From: Parcubacteria group bacterium CG1_02_44_31
Lineage (GTDB): Bacteria > Patescibacteriota > Minisyncoccia > UBA6257 > Brennerbacteraceae
Assembly: GCA_001872485.1 (NCBI GenBank)
Contig: MNWK01000016.1
Coordinates: forward strand, 1-32,889
Reading direction: 5' to 3'
Length of the DNA: 32,889 nucleotides
Positions 7,540 to 15,261 of the stretch are shown one piece after another. Numbering within the stretch: the first letter of the stretch is position 1; each line of letters starts with the position of its first letter. The notes beneath the pieces are model-generated. The model was given only the letters and a program-made list of their open reading frames with translations. It made no database searches and was not told where the DNA came from. The position numbers and the translations under genes are program-made.

Positions 7540-9354
7540 ATGACAGCAGACGAGCTTCGCAAAAAATATATATCATTTTTTCAAGAACGCGGACACGCGG
7601 TTATTCCCAGCGCGCCGCTTATTCCCGAGCACGACCCGTCGGTTTTGTTCACGACCGCCGGCATGCATCCGCTCGTGCCGTTTTTGTTGGGTGAAAAACA
7701 TCCTGCTGGTAATCGGCTTGTTGATGTGCAAAAATGCCTGCGCACGGATGATATTGATGAAGTCGGCGATTTTTGTCATCATACGTTTTTTGAAATGCTT
7801 GGTAATTGGTCTTTGGGCGACCCTGCCGCGCCAGATGGTATCGGGACAGGTTATTTCAAAAAAGAAGCAATTGCATGGAGTTGGGAGTTTTTGACTTCGG
7901 ACAAGTGGCTGGGGCTTAAACCGGACATGCTGGCAGTATCGGTATTTGCAGGCGATCAAGATGCAGCATTTGACCAGGAAGCATACGATGTGTGGAAATC
8001 GCTTGGAATATCTGACTCCAGAATCGCGCGTTTGCCAAAGAAAAACAACTGGTGGGGGCCTGCGGGGCAAACCGGTCCGTGCGGGCCCGATACGGAAATG
8101 TTTTACTGGACAGGCGATGTTCATCATGTGCCCGAGCAATTTGACCCGGATAATTCGCAATGGGTTGAGATTTGGAATGATGTGTTTATGCAATTTCATA
8201 AGCAATCGGACGGAACATACAAACCGCTTATGCAAAAAAATGTTGATACCGGTATGGGGTTGGAACGGACGCTTGCTGTGCTCAACGGCCAAGACGACGA
8301 TTATCAAACCGAGTTGTTTATTCCGATTATTAAAAAAATTGAGGAATTAAGCAACAAACGGTACGGAGATTTTGTTGATAGCGATTGCGCCATGCGCATT
8401 ATTGCCGACCATGTCAGGGCAGCTTCGTTTTTAATGGCAGAAAAACTTGAGCCGTCTAATGTTGAGCAAGGATATATTTTGCGCCGTCTTATTCGGCGCG
8501 CAGTAAGGTATGGCAAGCAAATCGGAATACAAGGTTTTTTCACTGTGCAAATTGCGCAAACTGTTATGGATATATACCAGGATACGTACCCCGAACTTAA
8601 CCAGCATAAGGGTTTCATACAAGAACAATTGTTGCGAGAAGAGGAAAAGTTTGTAAAGACCCTTGAACGCGGCGTAAAAATTGTAAAACAATACGCGAGG
8701 AAATTGCATGAAGAACCGCAGGATTTGGGGAAGATAGTTTTTGATTTATATCAAACGTACGGATTTCCTTTGGAATTGACACTTGAAGAATTAAAGCGCA
8801 ATGGCGTATTGTTTTCGTCTCCAGAACTCCATTCGTTGTTCGAAGAAAAATTGAAGCACCATCAGGAGCTTTCTCGCGCCGGCGCGGAGCAGAAATTCAA
8901 AGGAGGGTTAGCCGACCATTCTGAGCAAACCACCAAATATCACACGGCAACTCATTTGCTTCAAGCCGCGCTTCGCACGATTTTAGGCGAGCATATTGAA
9001 CAGCGCGGTTCCAATATCACCGCAGAACGCATGAGATTTGATTTTCCGTATCCGGACAAGATAACGCCGGAACAAATCAAACAGATTGAAGATTTGGTTA
9101 ATAGGGTCATCAACCGCGCGATTCCGGTTACGATGCAGGAAATGAGTTTTGATGAAGCAAAACAAAGCGGAGCCTTAGGCTTGTTTGCGTCCCGGTACGG
9201 CAAACGCGTCAAAGTGTATACAATTGGCGATTTTTCAAAAGAAATCTGCGGTGGTCCGCATGTGGCAAACACGAAAGATATCGGACACTTTATCATTATG
9301 AAAGTTGAATCAATCGGGCAAGGATTAAAACGCATTCGCGCCATTGTTGAATAG
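7540..9354 (+). CDS. alaS: alanine--tRNA ligase, short form
   Basis: Charges tRNA-Ala. ATG 7540 is chosen over the longer upstream frame because it follows a promoter and starts the canonical N-terminus (MTADELRKKYISFFQERGH). Class II motifs are visible: FTTAGMHPLVPFLLG, QKCLRTDDIDEVG, HHTFFEMLGNWS and the motif 3 region GYILRRLIRRAVRYG. The editing domain has HTATH (His468 and His472) and CGGPH (C570, H574), the metal-binding set that clears mischarged Ser/Gly. At 604 residues it ends just after the editing domain, whereas the common bacterial enzyme is about 875 residues with a C-Ala (DHHA1) domain. Short forms like this occur in CPR bacteria, so it is probably intact rather than truncated. 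Confidence 0.96.
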   Translation: MTADELRKKYISFFQERGHAVIPSAPLIPEHDPSVLFTTAGMHPLVPFLLGEKHPAGNRLVDVQKCLRTDDIDEVGDFCHHTFFEMLGNWSLGDPAAPDGIGTGYFKKEAIAWSWEFLTSDKWLGLKPDMLAVSVFAGDQDAAFDQEAYDVWKSLGISDSRIARLPKKNNWWGPAGQTGPCGPDTEMFYWTGDVHHVPEQFDPDNSQWVEIWNDVFMQFHKQSDGTYKPLMQKNVDTGMGLERTLAVLNGQDDDYQTELFIPIIKKIEELSNKRYGDFVDSDCAMRIIADHVRAASFLMAEKLEPSNVEQGYILRRLIRRAVRYGKQIGIQGFFTVQIAQTVMDIYQDTYPELNQHKGFIQEQLLREEEKFVKTLERGVKIVKQYARKLHEEPQDLGKIVFDLYQTYGFPLELTLEELKRNGVLFSSPELHSLFEEKLKHHQELSRAGAEQKFKGGLADHSEQTTKYHTATHLLQAALRTILGEHIEQRGSNITAERMRFDFPYPDKITPEQIKQIEDLVNRVINRAIPVTMQEMSFDEAKQSGALGLFASRYGKRVKVYTIGDFSKEICGGPHVANTKDIGHFIIMKVESIGQGLKRIRAIVE

Positions 9355-9372
9355 GCGTTGAGGCGGTATAAT
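9344..9372 (+). promoter_or_regulatory. promoter for the baseplate-J-like protein gene
   Basis: TTGTTG (9344-9349) and a consensus TATAAT (9367-9372) are 17 bp apart and overlap the end of alaS. The inferred start is near 9379, leaving a leader of about 22 nt to the ATG at 9401, longer than for most promoters in the window. Confidence 0.65.
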
Positions 9373-9400
9373 AGGAACGAGAAATTATATATAGTAATAT

Positions 9401-10783
9401 ATGCCAAAAAAATTTACCGATATCGCGCGACCGAACGGCAGTGATTCAAAAAAGAACGCTCGGAATTCCGAACCTGAAAAAACAGAAAAACCGCGCCTAC
9501 AGCAAGCCGCGCGCGCAACAAGCGCAGCATCCTTATCATCACGGATCAAAGATAATGTGAGGCGTAAAGCGAATATTTGGAAAAAGCTTGTGCAGGGAAA
9601 AAAGACGCTTGATCACGAAACGGAAAAACATGCTGCACGCAAACATCGTGTGCCAATGAAAGCACTCATGTGGTCCGGTATATTTCTTTTCATTTCAGCA
9701 TGCGTATATGGGTTTGGCCTTATGGCAACGAGCGTGCATATTGTCATCACCACCCAAAAGCAAAAGCAAGACCAATCGTTTTCAATTCAGTTTTCCAAAA
9801 AACTTGCAACCGCGACTGCAGATATTTTGCCGCTGCGGTTGTATGAAAAATCTTTTCAATACACAAAAACATATCAAGCAACCGGACAGAGCCAAGAGCC
9901 ATCATATGTGGAAGGAACAGTGACGATATACAACAAGGCCCAACGAACGCCGCAAGTGCTTGTCGCCACAACGCGGTTTTTATCTTCGGACGGAAAATTA
10001 TTCCGTTTGATTGAGCGAACCATTGTACCCGGCTATACCATACAGAATGGTACGACGACTCCGGGTTCAATCCAGGCGCGCATCAGGGCTGACCAGCCGG
10101 GCCCGTCGTTTGCGGTTCAACCTACACAGTTTCGTTTGCCGGGACTTGCAGGATTAGCAAAATATCAAACAATATACGGCGTTTCAATTGTTCCGTTTGC
10201 GTATGCGGCAACTGGAACAATACCAGTGGTGACCGAGGACGACATACAGAACGCAAAACAATCAATTGCGCAATATGCCATTGACCAGACCAAACAAGAT
10301 ATCGTCAGCAGTTTACCCGATTCAATAAAATTGCTGGACCAAGCGCTGCGCATTAAAGTTTCAAGCGTCGCCGTACCTGCAAAGGCAGGGACAAAAACAT
10401 CTTCGTTTTCTGCGACTATTCAAGGCACAGTTGCTTTGATGGTGTTTGATGAAAAAGACATTACGCAGTATGTGCAAACCAAGATGTCCGTGAACCAATC
10501 CGCGAGCACGCTTGTGAAAGATGTTGTGACGTTTTCGTATGAAACGCCAATTGTTTCCTTTGAACAAGGAACGATGACCATGTCGGTGCATGCCAAACGT
10601 GAATTAATACCGATTGTTGATACCATGATGCTTCAACAAAAAACCGCCGCAAGGACCCTGGACGACTTGCGGAGAGAACTCCTGGCAGTTTCCGGTGTGA
10701 GGCGCGTTGATATTGTCGTGTGGCCGTTTTGGATTACACGCGTTCCGAGCAATGTGGATAAAATTGACATTGAAGTACGATAA
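9401..10783 (+). CDS. membrane-anchored baseplate J-like domain protein
   Basis: A 460-residue protein with a basic, disordered cytoplasmic N-terminus (residues 1-85), one membrane helix (about 88-110, LMWSGIFLFISACVYGFGLM) and a large extracytoplasmic part. Residues about 165-260 contain GTVTIYNKAQRTPQVLVATTRFLSSDGKLF in shorter blocks, then PGSIQARIRADQPG and FRLPGLAG. This is the pattern of gp47/baseplate-J-like proteins common in CPR genomes: a beta-sandwich in which ATRF..dGklF and the PG...A.V.A..PG loops recur. No other phage or contractile-injection genes are nearby, so it is probably a cell-envelope protein rather than a tail part. Function unknown. It is followed by two inverted repeats and then the infA promoter. 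Confidence 0.7.
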   Translation: MPKKFTDIARPNGSDSKKNARNSEPEKTEKPRLQQAARATSAASLSSRIKDNVRRKANIWKKLVQGKKTLDHETEKHAARKHRVPMKALMWSGIFLFISACVYGFGLMATSVHIVITTQKQKQDQSFSIQFSKKLATATADILPLRLYEKSFQYTKTYQATGQSQEPSYVEGTVTIYNKAQRTPQVLVATTRFLSSDGKLFRLIERTIVPGYTIQNGTTTPGSIQARIRADQPGPSFAVQPTQFRLPGLAGLAKYQTIYGVSIVPFAYAATGTIPVVTEDDIQNAKQSIAQYAIDQTKQDIVSSLPDSIKLLDQALRIKVSSVAVPAKAGTKTSSFSATIQGTVALMVFDEKDITQYVQTKMSVNQSASTLVKDVVTFSYETPIVSFEQGTMTMSVHAKRELIPIVDTMMLQQKTAARTLDDLRRELLAVSGVRRVDIVVWPFWITRVPSNVDKIDIEVR

Positions 10784-10829
10784 AAAGCTTTGATATTGTA
10801 ATCGATTTGACCAATGCAGAGCTTGTCGA

Positions 10830-10871
10830 AGCATTGTCATATTGTCATTCGGCGCTGCTCATGACAATGCT
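10830..10871 (+). repeat. inverted repeat, 11-bp arms
   Basis: AGCATTGTCAT (10830-10840) and ATGACAATGCT (10861-10871) are perfect inverted arms 20 bp apart. The flanks hold CTTGTCGAAG and GTAGTCGAAGG. It may be a terminator for the upstream gene or another dispersed palindrome. Confidence 0.6.
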
Positions 10872-10890
10872 GAGCGTAGTCGAAGGATTG

Positions 10891-10930
10891 ACCCAGCACC
10901 ACTTCTGCCGTAGCAGAAGTGGTGCTGGGT
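10891..10930 (+). repeat. perfect 18-bp hairpin just upstream of infA
   Basis: Arms ACCCAGCACCACTTCTGC (10891-10908) and GCAGAAGTGGTGCTGGGT (10913-10930) enclose a 4-nt loop, CGTA. The last base is also the first base of the infA -35 hexamer, so it lies outside the infA transcript. Only TTGACTTTT follows, a weak U-tract. It could end transcription from the upstream gene or act as a cruciform or protein site next to the ribosomal operon promoter. Confidence 0.75.
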
Positions 10931-10958
10931 TGACTTTTCCCCTTATCGTGAGTAGAAT
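10930..10958 (+). promoter_or_regulatory. alpha operon promoter (infA)
   Basis: TTGACT (10930-10935) and TAGAAT (10953-10958) with an exact 17-bp spacer. The infA ATG is at 10970, only 11 nt after the -10, so the leader is about 5 nt. It should drive infA through at least rpsD. Confidence 0.8.
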
Positions 10959-10969
10959 AGGACACGTGT

Positions 10970-11188
10970 ATGGCGAATAAGGGTTCAGAGCAGTGTTTTG
11001 AAGGTGAAGTTCTGGAAGCGTTGCCAAGTACTACGTTTCGAGTCCGGCTTGATAGCGGCCGAGAAGTTCTTGCGTATTTGGCTGGTAAAATGCGAATGCA
11101 CTTTATTAAAGTCACTGTAGGGGACCGCGTGACGGTCCAGTTTTCTTCGTATAACCCGGACCATGGGCGAATTATTTATCGAAAATGA
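10970..11188 (+). CDS. infA: translation initiation factor IF-1
   Basis: A 72-residue OB-fold protein that binds the 30S A site during initiation. [20 protein letters not shown] and the downstream [22 protein letters not shown] are the hallmark beta-strands, and the length equals the family's usual 72. It opens the alpha operon, directly after a strong promoter with almost no leader. rpmJ starts one base after its TGA stop, the classic infA-rpmJ order. Confidence 0.96.
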   Translation: MANKGSEQCFEGEVLEALPSTTFRVRLDSGREVLAYLAGKMRMHFIKVTVGDRVTVQFSSYNPDHGRIIYRK

Positions 11189-11189
11189 T

Positions 11190-11303
11190 ATGAAAGTGCG
11201 AACGTCAGTTAAAAAACGATGTGCAAAGTGCAAAGTGGTTCGGAGAAAGGGGCGCGTGTATATCATTTGCTCCACGAAACGTCATAAGCAGCGGCAGGGA
11301 TAA
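11190..11303 (+). CDS. rpmJ: 50S ribosomal protein bL36
   Basis: A 37-residue zinc-binding protein of the large subunit, too short for many ORF finders. The sequence [20 protein letters not shown], followed by [17 protein letters not shown], has the C11-X2-C14...C27...H32 zinc ligands of the C+ type. It starts one nucleotide after the infA stop and is followed by rpsM after 23 bp. The sequence is closely conserved with other bL36 proteins, so the call is secure despite its size. Confidence 0.96.
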   Translation: MKVRTSVKKRCAKCKVVRRKGRVYIICSTKRHKQRQG

Positions 11304-11326
11304 AAAACCGTTGTTATCGTATTTGT

Positions 11327-11713
11327 ATGAGAATTGCAGGAGTCGTTATTCCAGATGAAAAGCAGATTGATATCTCGTTGAGATATATTTTTGGCGTCGG
11401 TCCTACGCGCGCGCGAAAAATTGTCATAGAAGCGGGAATTTCTCCAAATACGCGGACGAAAAATTTGACCACCGCGGAAATTGCAAAAATCCGCGATGCG
11501 ATTGAAAAACAATATCGCATTGAAGGTGATTTGCGCCGTGAAATTCAAACCAACATCAAGCGGTTGAAAGATATCAAATGCTATCGGGGCATCAGACATA
11601 TGAAGCGATTGCCCGTGCGAGGACAAAGCACAAAGCGTAATGCGCGAACGGTTCGCGGGAATGTAAAAAAGTTGGTTGGGTCGGGAAGAAAACGTTCCGC
11701 GTCAAAAACATAA
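11327..11713 (+). CDS. rpsM: 30S ribosomal protein uS13
   Basis: A head protein of the small subunit that contacts the P-site tRNA and the B1 bridge to the 50S. MRIAGVVIPDEKQIDISLRYIFGVG opens the protein (shown by its first residues), with TRARKI, the helix-two-turns-helix region and the conserved C-terminal RGIRHMKRLPVRGQST and TNARTVRG-like segment NARTVRGN. Its 128 residues are slightly more than the E. coli length (118); the extra Lys/Arg-rich tail is typical. No Shine-Dalgarno site is seen. It lies between rpmJ and rpsK as in the alpha operon of most bacteria. Confidence 0.96.
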   Translation: MRIAGVVIPDEKQIDISLRYIFGVGPTRARKIVIEAGISPNTRTKNLTTAEIAKIRDAIEKQYRIEGDLRREIQTNIKRLKDIKCYRGIRHMKRLPVRGQSTKRNARTVRGNVKKLVGSGRKRSASKT

Positions 11714-11733
11714 TATGCATATTTTTCTTTTCT

Positions 11734-12195
11734 ATGGGTAAAAAAACAGTCATGCGAGAAACGGGCGAACATGCTTTACAAGAGCAGGAGGCCGTTACAT
11801 CCAATATTCAAAAAGCAGGAGTAGCCGCAAGCCATGGTCCTTCAAAACACCTTGAAAAGGCCCGTGTATATGTCAATGCGTCATATAACAACACGTTGAT
11901 TTGTGTGACGAACGAAAAAGGAGATATGGTCGCGTGGTCATCCTCTGGAAGTTTGGGGTTCAAGGGTCCCAAAAAAGCAACTCCGTATGCGGCAACGAGC
12001 GTAGTTGACACATTGCTCCAAAAATTAAAAAAAGTAACACTGGGCAAAGTAGTTGTGTTTGTTCGCGGCATTGGCGGAGGACGAGAAGCTGCGGTGCGAG
12101 CATTGATTAACCAAGGCGTTGATATCGCCGCTATTCAGGACGTGACGTCTATTCCCCACAACGGTCCTCGCCCGGTAAAGCCCCGCAGAGTATAA
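11734..12195 (+). CDS. rpsK: 30S ribosomal protein uS11
   Basis: A platform protein of the small subunit near the mRNA exit. The core from about residue 38 is canonical: ARVYVNASYNNTLICVT, AWSSSGSLGFKGPKKATPYAA, VRGIGGGREAAVRAL and the C-terminal DVTSIPHNGPRPVKPRRV. The protein is 153 residues against about 129 usually, because of a variable N-terminal extension of about 30. A downstream ATG (11752) would shorten that extension, so the exact start is uncertain. The TATAAT at 12191-12196, over its stop codon, could give rpsD an extra promoter. Confidence 0.95.
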   Translation: MGKKTVMRETGEHALQEQEAVTSNIQKAGVAASHGPSKHLEKARVYVNASYNNTLICVTNEKGDMVAWSSSGSLGFKGPKKATPYAATSVVDTLLQKLKKVTLGKVVVFVRGIGGGREAAVRALINQGVDIAAIQDVTSIPHNGPRPVKPRRV

Positions 12196-12211
12196 TGATA
12201 TTTTGTATGGT

Positions 12212-12841
12212 ATGGCGTTTATTTTAGGTCCAAAGGAAAAAAAGAACAGAGCTGTTGGAGAGTATTTGCAACTCAAAGCTGAACGGTCGCTCTCGCAAAA
12301 ATCAGCAATGATTCGCAAACCATATCGTCCGGGCATGCACGGCAAACGACGCCGCATGATGTCTGAATACGCGTTGCAGCTTGCGGAAAAACAAAAAATC
12401 CGTTTGACATACGGATTGAGCGAGCGTCGCATGAAACGGTATGCGTCTGATGCAACGCGTAATAAAATTATTTCAAAGACCGATTGTTTGGTTCGCGGGC
12501 TTGAATCGCGGTTGGATAATACGGTATTTCGCGCCGGGTTTGCTCCTTCGCGGAGTATTGCGCGCCAATTGGTTTCGCACGGCCACATTTTGGTCAATAA
12601 CAAACGCGTAACCATTTCTTCTTACGCAATGCGGCGAGGAGATATCATAACCGTAAGCGGTCAAGCAAGAAAGACCAAAGCATTTTCAGAATCTTTGGAA
12701 ACGATTAAAAAGCACATACCGCCAGCGTGGATTAAAACCGACCCGGATGCTTTGAGAGCAGAAGTTGTAGGGGTTCCAACACTTGAGCAAAGCGGCATTA
12801 ATTTCAATATTCCCCTTATTCTTGAGTTTTACTCCCGTTAG
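12212..12841 (+). CDS. rpsD: 30S ribosomal protein uS4
   Basis: A primary 16S rRNA-binding protein that starts 30S assembly. ATG 12212 (MAFILGPKEKKNRAVGEYLQ) is preferred to the TTG at 12203. The S4 domain (LESRLDNTVFRAGFAPSR, then ARQLVSHGHILVNNKRV) and the RPGMHGKRRR region are clear, and the protein ends in the conserved EFYSR. At 209 residues the length is normal. The N-terminal zinc-type CxxCRR cluster is absent (C- type). It is the last gene before a 322-bp array of palindromic elements that separates it from rpoA. Confidence 0.96.
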   Translation: MAFILGPKEKKNRAVGEYLQLKAERSLSQKSAMIRKPYRPGMHGKRRRMMSEYALQLAEKQKIRLTYGLSERRMKRYASDATRNKIISKTDCLVRGLESRLDNTVFRAGFAPSRSIARQLVSHGHILVNNKRVTISSYAMRRGDIITVSGQARKTKAFSESLETIKKHIPPAWIKTDPDALRAEVVGVPTLEQSGINFNIPLILEFYSR

Positions 12842-12847
12842 TGTAAA

Positions 12848-12885
12848 CCCCGCACCATCCTTGTTAGACAAGATTGGTGCGTGGG
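12848..12885 (+). repeat. short CCCCGCACC palindrome, TAAA-flanked
   Basis: A 38-bp unit starts CCCCGCACCATCC and ends GGTGCGTGGG, so its ends pair. It is preceded by TAAA (12844-12847) and followed by TAAA (12886-12889). The same family occurs inside rpoD at 30650-30686. It is the first of three palindromic units placed head to tail between rpsD and rpoA. Confidence 0.7.
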
Positions 12886-12889
12886 TAAA

Positions 12890-13025
12890 CCCCGTAGTGA
12901 GAATGCGACTGCCTTAACAAAAGAATTCCATGCATGTTACGTATACAACCTAGTAAATTGATATCTGTGTATTAAAATAAAATCAGAAATACGGCATAAA
13001 ATTCTGTCGCATTTCTACTACGGGG
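12890..13025 (+). mobile_element. MITE-like element, copy A
   Basis: A 136-bp element with terminal inverted repeats CCCCGTAGTGAGAATGCGAC (12890-12909) and GTCGCATTTCTACTACGGGG (13006-13025; 17 of 20 positions match after reverse complement). It is flanked by TAAA direct repeats (12886-12889 and 13026-13029). Its subterminal blocks CTGCCTTAACAAAAGAATT and AGAAATACGGCATAAAATTC also occur in copies B (19126-19263, inverted) and C (20671-20839). No coding capacity. Confidence 0.75.
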
Positions 13026-13029
13026 TAAA

Positions 13030-13132
13030 CCCCGTATGAAATTCAACAAAATAATGCACGAGCAAAAATAAAAGATTTTCTAAAACATACTATCCTCTTC
13101 AGATTCTTTGTACTTATGAATTTCTGACGGGG
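13030..13132 (+). mobile_element. second TIR element, TAAA-flanked
   Basis: A 103-bp unit with ends CCCCGTATGAAATTCA and TGAATTTCTGACGGGG (inverted match except two positions), bounded by TAAA at 13026-13029 and 13133-13136. The interior is AT-rich without an ORF. It shares the CCCC/GGGG termini but not the subterminal sequence of copy A, so it is a distinct family or a diverged member. It ends about 30 bp before rpoA. Confidence 0.6.
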
Positions 13133-13163
13133 TAAACATAATTAACAAACGGAAAATGAACAT

Positions 13164-14075
13164 ATGATTACATTACCGAAACAACCAATAATCGTCGAGT
13201 CAGATGCCCGCAAGGCGGTTATTGAAATTGAAGGATTATTCCCGGGATACGGAGTAACATTGGGAAACGCGTTGCGGCGCGTGCTTCTTTCTTCGTGCGA
13301 AGGAGCTGCGGTCACATCGTTTCGCGTGGAAGGCGTTCACCACGAGTTTTCAACTATTCCGAACATTCTGGAAGATGTAATTGACATATCGCTTAATTTG
13401 AAAAAACTGCGTTTCCGCGTTTTTTCCAATGAACCGCAAACGCTATCGCTTGTAAAAAAAGGCGAGGGAATTGTGACTGCTTCAGATATCGCAAAGAATC
13501 CCTTGGTTGAAATCGTCAATCCAGAAGCGCATATTGCGACATTGACTGACAAGCGTGCCGCTCTGGATATGAAAATGGTTGTTGAAAAAGGTATGGGATA
13601 TTCCGAGGTAGACCAGCGTAGAAAAGAAAAGCTTCCTATCGGAACCGTTGCGCTTGACGCGAATTTTTCTCCCGTGACCTTGGTCAATGTTGAAGTTGAA
13701 AATATGATGGTTGAAGGACGAGCGGATTATAACCGTTTGCGTTTACACATTGAAACCGACGGTTCGCTTTTTCCACTGGACGCATATGACCAAGCAATCG
13801 GGATTTTAGTTGACCATTTCGGAAATTTGAGGATTGAAAAGGAGAAAACAGCCCAGGATGCTTCTGGCAAAGAACGCGAAAAACAGGTAAACGAATTGGT
13901 TCTCTCGGGCATTTCGACCCGGTTTTTGGCGATATTGGCAAAACATCGCGTCAAAACATTTGACGACATAGGGAAACTAAATCTTGATAAAATAAGCAGA
14001 TTCAAGGGTTTGGGCGATAAAGCAATTCAAGAAATTCGAAAAGTTGCCGAACAGCACGGTATTGATTTGAAATAA
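13164..14075 (+). CDS. rpoA: DNA-directed RNA polymerase subunit alpha
   Basis: The alpha dimer starts RNA polymerase assembly. The N-terminal domain (about 1-225) has EGLFPGYGVTLGNALRRVLLS (seen in shorter pieces) with the conserved GNALRR dimer motif, and MVEGRADYNRLRLHIETDGS in the second part. The C-terminal domain (about 245-303) contains LAKHRVKTFDDI and LGDKAIQEIRK, the UP-element and activator-binding surface. The 303-residue length is typical of CPR alpha subunits (E. coli 329). It lies 322 bp after rpsD across the palindromic array; GGAAAATGAAC before the ATG is a weak ribosome site. rplQ follows after 4 bp. Confidence 0.97.
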   Translation: MITLPKQPIIVESDARKAVIEIEGLFPGYGVTLGNALRRVLLSSCEGAAVTSFRVEGVHHEFSTIPNILEDVIDISLNLKKLRFRVFSNEPQTLSLVKKGEGIVTASDIAKNPLVEIVNPEAHIATLTDKRAALDMKMVVEKGMGYSEVDQRRKEKLPIGTVALDANFSPVTLVNVEVENMMVEGRADYNRLRLHIETDGSLFPLDAYDQAIGILVDHFGNLRIEKEKTAQDASGKEREKQVNELVLSGISTRFLAILAKHRVKTFDDIGKLNLDKISRFKGLGDKAIQEIRKVAEQHGIDLK

Positions 14076-14079
14076 ATAT

Positions 14080-14436
14080 ATGCGGCACCGTAAAGTCGGG
14101 AAAAAATTCGGACGCAAAAAAGGCGATCGAAATGCATTCACTAAGTCGTTGGTGCATAATTTGATTATGAAGGAAAAGATAACAACGACGCGCGCCCGCG
14201 CCAAAGAAACAGCCCGTCTTTTTGGTCCGTTGATGACTCTTGCAAAGAAACAAACGCTTGCTGCGTATCGTCTTTTGTTAGCTCGCCTCCCAAAAAAATC
14301 AGCGGAGAAGTTATATAAAATTCTTGTCCCGCGGTTTGCGAATAGAACTTCGGGATGCACGAGAATTATTGCGCTACCGCGCAGGACTCACGACGCGTCA
14401 CCGATGTGCATCATTAGTCTTGTGGAGCAAAAATAG
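14080..14436 (+). CDS. rplQ: 50S ribosomal protein bL17
   Basis: A 118-residue large-subunit protein near the exit tunnel. MRHRKVGKKFGRKKGDRNA, the LVHNLIMKEKITTTRARAKE segment (in shorter form) and the closing cluster of basic residues match bL17. Length is normal. It starts 4 bp after rpoA, the standard rpoA-rplQ pair, and is followed by rplM after 19 bp. Confidence 0.95.
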   Translation: MRHRKVGKKFGRKKGDRNAFTKSLVHNLIMKEKITTTRARAKETARLFGPLMTLAKKQTLAAYRLLLARLPKKSAEKLYKILVPRFANRTSGCTRIIALPRRTHDASPMCIISLVEQK

Positions 14437-14455
14437 CGCCATTTATTTTTACGTT

Positions 14456-14806
14456 ATGGAACCAGCTCATATAACAATTGACGCAACGGGGAAATCTATG
14501 GGGCGTTTGGCTACGCAGGTAGCGCGAGTTTTATTGGGAAAACATACCCCTGAGTACAAAAGAAATCTTCAACAGGTATGCCCTCTTGTTTCAATTGAAC
14601 ATATTGATGCGGTTCGATTTACCGGGAAAAAACTAAGTCAAAAAGTGTATCGGTATCATACGGGATATATGGGCCATTTGAAAGAAATCAAAGTGAAAGC
14701 ATTATTTGCAGCAAAGCCGTCTGCGGTATTTATGCATACGATTCGCGGCATGCTTCCCAAAAATAATCAGCGCGATAAACTGTTGAAAAATATCATATTC
14801 ACATAA
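14456..14806 (+). CDS. rplM: 50S ribosomal protein uL13
   Basis: An early-assembling large-subunit protein. ATG 14456 is selected from a longer open frame because it starts the canonical region ITIDATGKSMGRLATQVARVL. HTGYMGHLKEIK and the downstream IRGMLPKNNQRDKLLKN are the family signature. The 116-residue length is somewhat short (E. coli 142), as C-terminal extensions are missing. It pairs with rpsI, which begins 3 bp after its stop; the two are co-transcribed in most bacteria. Confidence 0.95.
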   Translation: MEPAHITIDATGKSMGRLATQVARVLLGKHTPEYKRNLQQVCPLVSIEHIDAVRFTGKKLSQKVYRYHTGYMGHLKEIKVKALFAAKPSAVFMHTIRGMLPKNNQRDKLLKNIIFT

Positions 14807-14809
14807 TGT

Positions 14810-15226
14810 ATGGCAACCAAAAAAATAAAATCCGAATCAAAAAAATATATCCGCGCAAAAGGAACGCGCAAGCGCGCTGTTGCTGTTGTGCGGCTTATGG
14901 AACACGGCGCTGACATCACGATTAATAAAAAATCCGTGAACGCGTATTTCCCGGTTTTTGAATTACAAAAAATCGTATTCGAACCTTTGCGAGTGTTAGG
15001 CCTTGAAGGGAAGGTAGGCGTGAATATTACAACCAAAGGCGGCGGCATGCGCGGACAAGCTGAAGCGATTCGCCATGCGCTTTCCCGCGCGCTTGTCAAA
15101 ATGAAACAAGAACACCGGACAATATTGAAAAAAGCGAAATTACTTACGCGCGATGCACGCGAAAAAGAACGCAAGAAATTCGGGCTCAAGCGTGCGCGAA
15201 AAGCACCGCAATGGGGAAAGCGCTAG
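14810..15226 (+). CDS. rpsI: 30S ribosomal protein uS9
   Basis: A small-subunit protein whose C-terminal tail reaches the P-site tRNA. The motifs are YIRAKGTRKRAVAVVRL, VGVNITTKGGGMRGQAEAIRHALSRAL in pieces, LTRDAREKERKKFGLKRARKAPQW and the invariant final KR. At 138 residues it is slightly longer than usual (about 130) owing to a basic N-terminus. It is the last gene of the ribosomal block. Confidence 0.96.
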   Translation: MATKKIKSESKKYIRAKGTRKRAVAVVRLMEHGADITINKKSVNAYFPVFELQKIVFEPLRVLGLEGKVGVNITTKGGGMRGQAEAIRHALSRALVKMKQEHRTILKKAKLLTRDAREKERKKFGLKRARKAPQWGKR

Positions 15227-15261
15227 ACAATAATATCGTCTTGCGATGTTGATAGAAAGTT

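Noticed and set aside
7540-9354. alaS as a truncated pseudogene because it lacks C-Ala
   Set aside because: All catalytic and editing motifs are intact, the stop is clean, and short AlaRS forms are usual in this group.
9401-10783. Phage or contractile-tail locus suggested by the baseplate-J-like protein
   Set aside because: No other tail, sheath or capsid gene is near, and the protein has a membrane helix. Such proteins are common chromosomal genes in CPR genomes.
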